Shown here piece by piece: positions 14,292 to 17,216 of a DNA stretch of 17,216 bases. Below the pieces are notes generated by a model, which was given only the letters and a program-made list of their open reading frames with translations, did no database searches and had not been told where the DNA came from. The DNA comes from CAMYLR01 sp039590215 (GTDB lineage: Bacteria; Gemmatimonadota; Gemmatimonadetes; JACCXV01; JAHWKZ01): contig JBDHFX010000040.1 of NCBI GenBank assembly GCA_039590215.1, positions 1 to 17,216 of the forward strand. Reading direction: 5' to 3'. Every line of letters begins with the position of its first letter. Within the stretch, counting starts at the first letter, position 1. The translations under genes were made by a program, and so were the position numbers.

Positions 14292-15395
14292 ATGTCACGG
14301 TTGCCATTCGCTTTGCTGATGCTATTCGCTCTCGCGGGCTGTGCCAGCGCTCAATCCACCGAGCAGGCCGGTCACGCCGATTCCGTCCCGCCGCAGGACC
14401 CCGGTTACGTGCTGTTTGTCGGCCTGGAGTCGGAGGACGCGGTCGCGATCATGGATCCCCAGGCTGGGACGCTCATCCACAAGATCCCGATCGGCATTTC
14501 GACCGAGGACATAGAGGGCGTCCACGCGCTCGACGTTTCGCCCGATGGCGAGCACTACTACCTGTCGATCGCTCACGGTTGGCCTTACGGGTCGGTGTGG
14601 AAGATGTCGACGCAAAAAGACAGCCTGGTAGGTCGGACCAACGTCGGACTCTTCCCAGCCACGATGGCGATCACACCCGATGGCACGTGGCTGTTCGTTG
14701 CTAACTACAACCTCCACGGCGATCCGCAACTCGACACGGTGTCGGTCGTTCACACGCCGACGATGACCGAAGTCCAGCAGATCCCGGTGTGTACGAAGCC
14801 ACACGGATTGGTGGCGTCGAACGATGGCAACTCGGTGTATGTGTCGTGCACGCGAGACAACGTGTTGAAGAAGATCAGCGTGGCCACGTTCGCGGTGGTG
14901 GACTCGACGAACACGTTGATCGACGAGGACCGGGCGGAGGGGAAAGTGTGTTACCCTGCCGGCCTCGCGCTCTCGAGGGATGATCAGCGGTTGTTCATTG
15001 CCTGTCACAAGCACGACGAAATCCGTGTCATGCAGACGGCTCAGTTTGGCACCGTGACGAACCGGATCACGGTGGGCGCGGGACCCTATCTGCTGCGCAC
15101 CGATCCCGCCGGAAAGCGACTGTATGTGCCACACCGCAACGACCAGTCGTTCTCAGTCATCGACATCGCGAGCGAGCAGGTGATCGCCACGAAGCCGGCG
15201 AGCGCAAGCCATCCCCACACGTTTGCGTTTGGGCCCGATGGGAAGGTGTTTCTGTCGATGGAGAGCCACGCGGTTGTGCCCGGCGCGGTGGACGAGATCG
15301 ATCCGGAAACGCTGGAAACGATGCGCTCGGTAGAGCTGGGGCTTCAGGCAACCGGAATCGGAGCGGTCTCACGTCCGCCGTCACGCTACCGATAG
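14292..15395 (+). CDS. YncE-like beta-propeller lipoprotein
   Basis: The 367-residue product begins MSRLPFALLMLFALAGCASA with lipobox LAGC (Cys17), so it is a predicted lipoprotein. The rest is a run of about 40-residue beta-propeller blades of the YVTN/YncE/surface-antigen type: ALDVSPDGEHYYLSIAHGWP, MAITPDGTWLFVANYNLHGD, GLVASNDGNSVYVSCTRDNV, GLALSRDDQRLFIACHKHDE, then RTDPAGKRLYVPHRNDQSFS, and a final TFAFGPDGKVFLSM. About seven blades fit the length. Such propellers bind proteins or ligands and are usually not enzymes. At least four cysteines lie in the mature part (VCTKPHG, VSCTRDN, VCYPAG, IACHKHD), which could form disulfides; there is no CxxCH haem motif. The gene converges on dacB after seven bases. 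Confidence 0.87.
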   Translation: MSRLPFALLMLFALAGCASAQSTEQAGHADSVPPQDPGYVLFVGLESEDAVAIMDPQAGTLIHKIPIGISTEDIEGVHALDVSPDGEHYYLSIAHGWPYGSVWKMSTQKDSLVGRTNVGLFPATMAITPDGTWLFVANYNLHGDPQLDTVSVVHTPTMTEVQQIPVCTKPHGLVASNDGNSVYVSCTRDNVLKKISVATFAVVDSTNTLIDEDRAEGKVCYPAGLALSRDDQRLFIACHKHDEIRVMQTAQFGTVTNRITVGAGPYLLRTDPAGKRLYVPHRNDQSFSVIDIASEQVIATKPASASHPHTFAFGPDGKVFLSMESHAVVPGAVDEIDPETLETMRSVELGLQATGIGAVSRPPSRYR

Positions 15396-15402
15396 CTGGA
15401 CG

Positions 15403-16845
15403 CTAGCGAGCGAACTGAGCCAGCGTGACGATTATCGAGTCCTGAATCGCGCGACGTGGCGCGGTCGAGCCGACAAAGAACTCCATCAGAATACTGAACG
15501 CGAGGCGCTCTCCATTTGCGCTCGGCACATACCCGGAGAGCGATGAGACGCCCTCCAGCGAACCGGTCTTGGCTCGGGCTACACTCGCCGCCATCGTGTC
15601 GACCATCCTCTCCTCGAGCGTACCGTCGATACCGGCGATCGGCAACGCGGCTAGGAAGGGCTCGCCGATATCGCTGCGGCCAGCCATATGGACCAGAAGC
15701 CGTACGATCTGTCCCGCGGTGACGAGGTTGTAGCGCGAGACGCCCGAGCCATCGGCAAGCCTCAACGCGAGCGTGTCGATACCGACCTGGTTGGCGAGGA
15801 AGAGGTGTTCGGCGGCGAGCCCCGACTCGTACGTTCCAGGCGGACCCGATATCTCGGCACCTACAACTTTGACTAACTGCTCGGCAGTCAGATTGTCGCT
15901 CACCTTCAGTAGGTTCTCAACGCTCACCGACAAGGGTTCGGAAACGTGAACTGCGATCGTATCGGTGGCAGTTTCTGCGATCGCGCCGCGCTGCACAGTC
16001 CCGAGGAGTTGGACCCCACGCGCCTCGAGCAGCTCCGCGAGTATCGTTCCCGCGTACAGCGCCGGTTCCTCGATCGACCGGATCGCAACCACGGGCTCTG
16101 ACTCTGCCGGGAGTGAGCCGGTCACATCGATCACGTTTTCCTTCGGTGTCCAGTGACGCTCGACCTCGAGCGTCGACTCGTCGTCCACAGGTGACGTAAC
16201 AGCGTCCACGTTGAGCTCGACGTACGCTGTCGGCGGATCGAGCTGGGTCCCCACTGGCTCGCCGACCTGTGCGCCCGGTACGAGTTCGACAGTCACGGTG
16301 TTGTCGTTGAGGGTCAAGGCATTGATATAGGGCCAGTACCAGTAGGGGCCGTCGTCCCACATCCAGCCAGGGCCCCATTCGACGTCGTCGAAATAGCCGT
16401 CATCGACCGTGACGTTGCCGGTTACGACCCGGATCCCGTGAGAGACCACCGAGTCGGCCAACGCCGCCAGCCCGGCGGTGGTGAGATCCGGGTCGCCGCG
16501 GCCGACCAGCACCACATCGCCATTCAGCGTGTCGCCGGTCAATCCGGTGGTCGCGATCAGCGGAGTCCGGAATCGAAAACCGGGTCCCAGGTAGTGGAGG
16601 GCACTGGCGGCGACGAACAGCTTGCGGTTGGATGCCGGCGTGTAGAGCCGATCCGTCTCGCTGGCGTAGAGCGTGTCCCCGCGATCAAGGGACACGACAA
16701 GGATCGCCGAGCCCGCGCCCGCCAGGGTCGAGTCAGCCAGCAGGCGGTCGATCGTTTGGGTCAAGATCGCCACTGGTGCGTGCGCGCCGCGAGTGGCCGA
16801 CGGCGTGCATCCCGGCAATACCGCGGATAGACACGTCAGAAGCAC
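15403..16845 (-). CDS. dacB: D-alanyl-D-alanine carboxypeptidase/endopeptidase, PBP4 (S13) family
   Basis: This class C penicillin-binding protein trims or cuts peptidoglycan cross-links in the periplasm. The three active-site boxes are intact: SNRK (Ser72 to Lys75, from PASNRKLFVAASAL), SDN in KVSDNLTAEQLVK, and KTG in ARAKTGSLEGVSSLSGYV. The long insert between box one and two, with VTVDDGYFDDVEWGPGWMWD, is typical of PBP4. From GTG 16845 the length is 480 residues, with a possible lipobox VLPGC (Cys13). That start has no positively charged n-region and lies inside a 13-bp hairpin stem. The frame stays open upstream and reads SPLRRAFVLLTCLSAVLPGC, a better signal sequence. It would begin at CTG 16905, which overlaps the stop of the preceding gene (CTGA) and gives 500 residues. 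Confidence 0.93.
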   Translation of the reverse strand: MLLTCLSAVLPGCTPSATRGAHAPVAILTQTIDRLLADSTLAGAGSAILVVSLDRGDTLYASETDRLYTPASNRKLFVAASALHYLGPGFRFRTPLIATTGLTGDTLNGDVVLVGRGDPDLTTAGLAALADSVVSHGIRVVTGNVTVDDGYFDDVEWGPGWMWDDGPYWYWPYINALTLNDNTVTVELVPGAQVGEPVGTQLDPPTAYVELNVDAVTSPVDDESTLEVERHWTPKENVIDVTGSLPAESEPVVAIRSIEEPALYAGTILAELLEARGVQLLGTVQRGAIAETATDTIAVHVSEPLSVSVENLLKVSDNLTAEQLVKVVGAEISGPPGTYESGLAAEHLFLANQVGIDTLALRLADGSGVSRYNLVTAGQIVRLLVHMAGRSDIGEPFLAALPIAGIDGTLEERMVDTMAASVARAKTGSLEGVSSLSGYVPSANGERLAFSILMEFFVGSTAPRRAIQDSIIVTLAQFAR

Positions 16846-16872
16846 GAAAGCCCGCCGAAGCGGGCTTTCGTG
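16843..16872 (-). terminator. Perfect 13-bp C(TTCG)G hairpin, terminator-like, over the dacB start
   Basis: Arms 16843-16855 and 16860-16872 are perfect complements around a four-base loop. On the minus strand the loop is C(TTCG)G, a very stable tetraloop in RNA, and the stem has the AAAGCCCGC/GCGGGCTTT form common in intrinsic terminators. It lies 29 bases after the stop of the repeat-tail gene. There is no clean T-tract beyond the TTT inside the stem. Because GTG 16845 of dacB is in the stem, it could instead act as an attenuator or translation block. Confidence 0.65.
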
Positions 16873-16901
16873 AACACGTCGCGACGGTCGAAACCGGTCG
16901 C

Positions 16902-17216
16902 TCAGCGCTTCTTTCTCTTCCGAGTGGCCTTCTTCTTCCTCTCTTCCGAGTGGCCTTCTTCTTCCGAGTGGCCTTCTTCTTCCTCTTCCGAGGAGCCTTC
17001 TTCTTCCTCTTCCGAGTGGCCTTCTTCTTTCTCTTCCGAGTGGCCTTCTTCTTCCTCTTCCGAGTGGCCTTCTTCTTTCTCTTCCGAGGAGCCTTCTTCT
17101 TCCTCTTCCGAGTGGCCTTCTTCTTCCTCTTCCGAGTGGCCTTCTTCTTTCTCTTCCGAGTGGCCTTCTTCTTCCTCTTCCGAGTGGCCTTCTTCTTCCT
17201 CTTCCGAGTGGCCTTC
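16902..17216 (-). CDS. C-terminal tail of a Lys/Arg-rich histone-like protein (partial, frameshifted)
   Basis: The gene enters from beyond the right edge on the minus strand, so its N-terminal domain is not seen. The visible part is thirteen copies of a 24-bp unit that reads KATRKRKK, with KAPR in two copies, ending KATRKRKKR and TGA at 16902-16904. Such tails occur on histone H1-like proteins, on HU proteins with extended tails and on some topoisomerases, where they bind DNA without sequence specificity. Base changes between copies (AGG/AGA, GCC/GCT) are mostly silent in this frame and not in the other two, which supports it. One copy is 18 bp (in frame) and the next to last is 26 bp, a 2-bp gain that breaks the frame. 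Taken literally the product would run through the hairpin into dacB. Confidence 0.6.
   Translation of the reverse strand, partial: EGHSEEEEEGHSEEEEEGHSEEKEEGHSEEEEEGHSEEEEEGSSEEKEEGHSEEEEEGHSEEKEEGHSEEEEEGSSEEEEEGHSEEEGHSEERKKKATRKRKKR
16905..17216. repeat. 24-bp tandem repeat array, 13 units to the window edge
   Basis: Counting from 17216 leftward: ten units of 24 bp, then one of 18, one of 26 and a last unit that joins the stop. The minus-strand unit is AAGGCCACTCGGAAGAGG plus AAGAAG. Variants are AGG to AGA (four units) and GCCACT to GCTCCT (two units). The array is purine-rich on the minus strand, has all six reading frames open, and continues beyond the window. Confidence 0.95.

Noticed and set aside
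16905..17216. Acidic GHSEEEEE reading, or CRISPR-like array
   Set aside because: Units are contiguous with no spacers, so it is not CRISPR. In the acidic frame unit changes alter residues (E to K, H to S), while they are mostly silent in the basic frame.

Overview
The window is GC-rich, gene-dense bacterial DNA. Many products are predicted lipoproteins or secreted proteins, and the mix includes a DUF4837-type lipoprotein (a family best known from Bacteroidota and relatives), a PHP-type DnaE, AccA, MoaC/MoaE, LysA, a class C penicillin-binding protein and a Lys/Arg-rich histone-like tail. This fits a Gram-negative member of the FCB group. Gemmatimonadota is my best guess from gene style, but no 16S rRNA or other taxon marker is present. 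I see no tRNA, rRNA, CRISPR, transposase or phage gene, so this looks like ordinary chromosome.

Layout: (1) 1-1494, plus strand: the last codons of moaE, then two unrecognised genes. (2) 1509-9936, minus strand: a seven-gene run read as trmL, DUF4837 lipoprotein, dnaE, accA, moaC, a rhodanese-fold lipoprotein and an SGNH-hydrolase-like lipoprotein. From DUF4837 to the SGNH gene nearly every junction is a 4-base stop/start overlap (NTGA), so this part is one translationally coupled operon. It mixes replication, fatty-acid synthesis, molybdenum cofactor synthesis and envelope proteins. (3) 10025-11442, plus: a secreted triple-SH3 protein overlapping a PPC/DUF296-domain gene. (4) 11439-12814, minus: a secreted protein and a lipoprotein, neither recognised. 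(5) 12900-15395, plus: lysA and a beta-propeller lipoprotein. (6) 15403-17216, minus: dacB (PBP4-like) behind the 3' end of a gene made of 24-bp repeats coding KATRKRKK.

The observations most worth following up are these. moaC appears to start at CTG, which gives exactly 161 residues and E. coli residue numbering for its catalytic set. accA carries an apparent one-base deletion near its 3' end that hides the normal C terminus. The SGNH protein has lost its nucleophile (GDG instead of GDS) and the co-operonic rhodanese has lost its cysteine (VYGR instead of VYCR). A perfect 13-bp C(TTCG)G hairpin buries the only canonical dacB start, while a second CTGA stop/start overlap offers an alternative. 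The basic repeat tail has a 2-bp slippage frameshift. Promoter-like boxes in the divergent gaps sit so close to start codons that leaderless transcripts are plausible. No clear new defence or mobile system is visible; the novelty is in these local oddities and in the unknown gene pair behind moaE.
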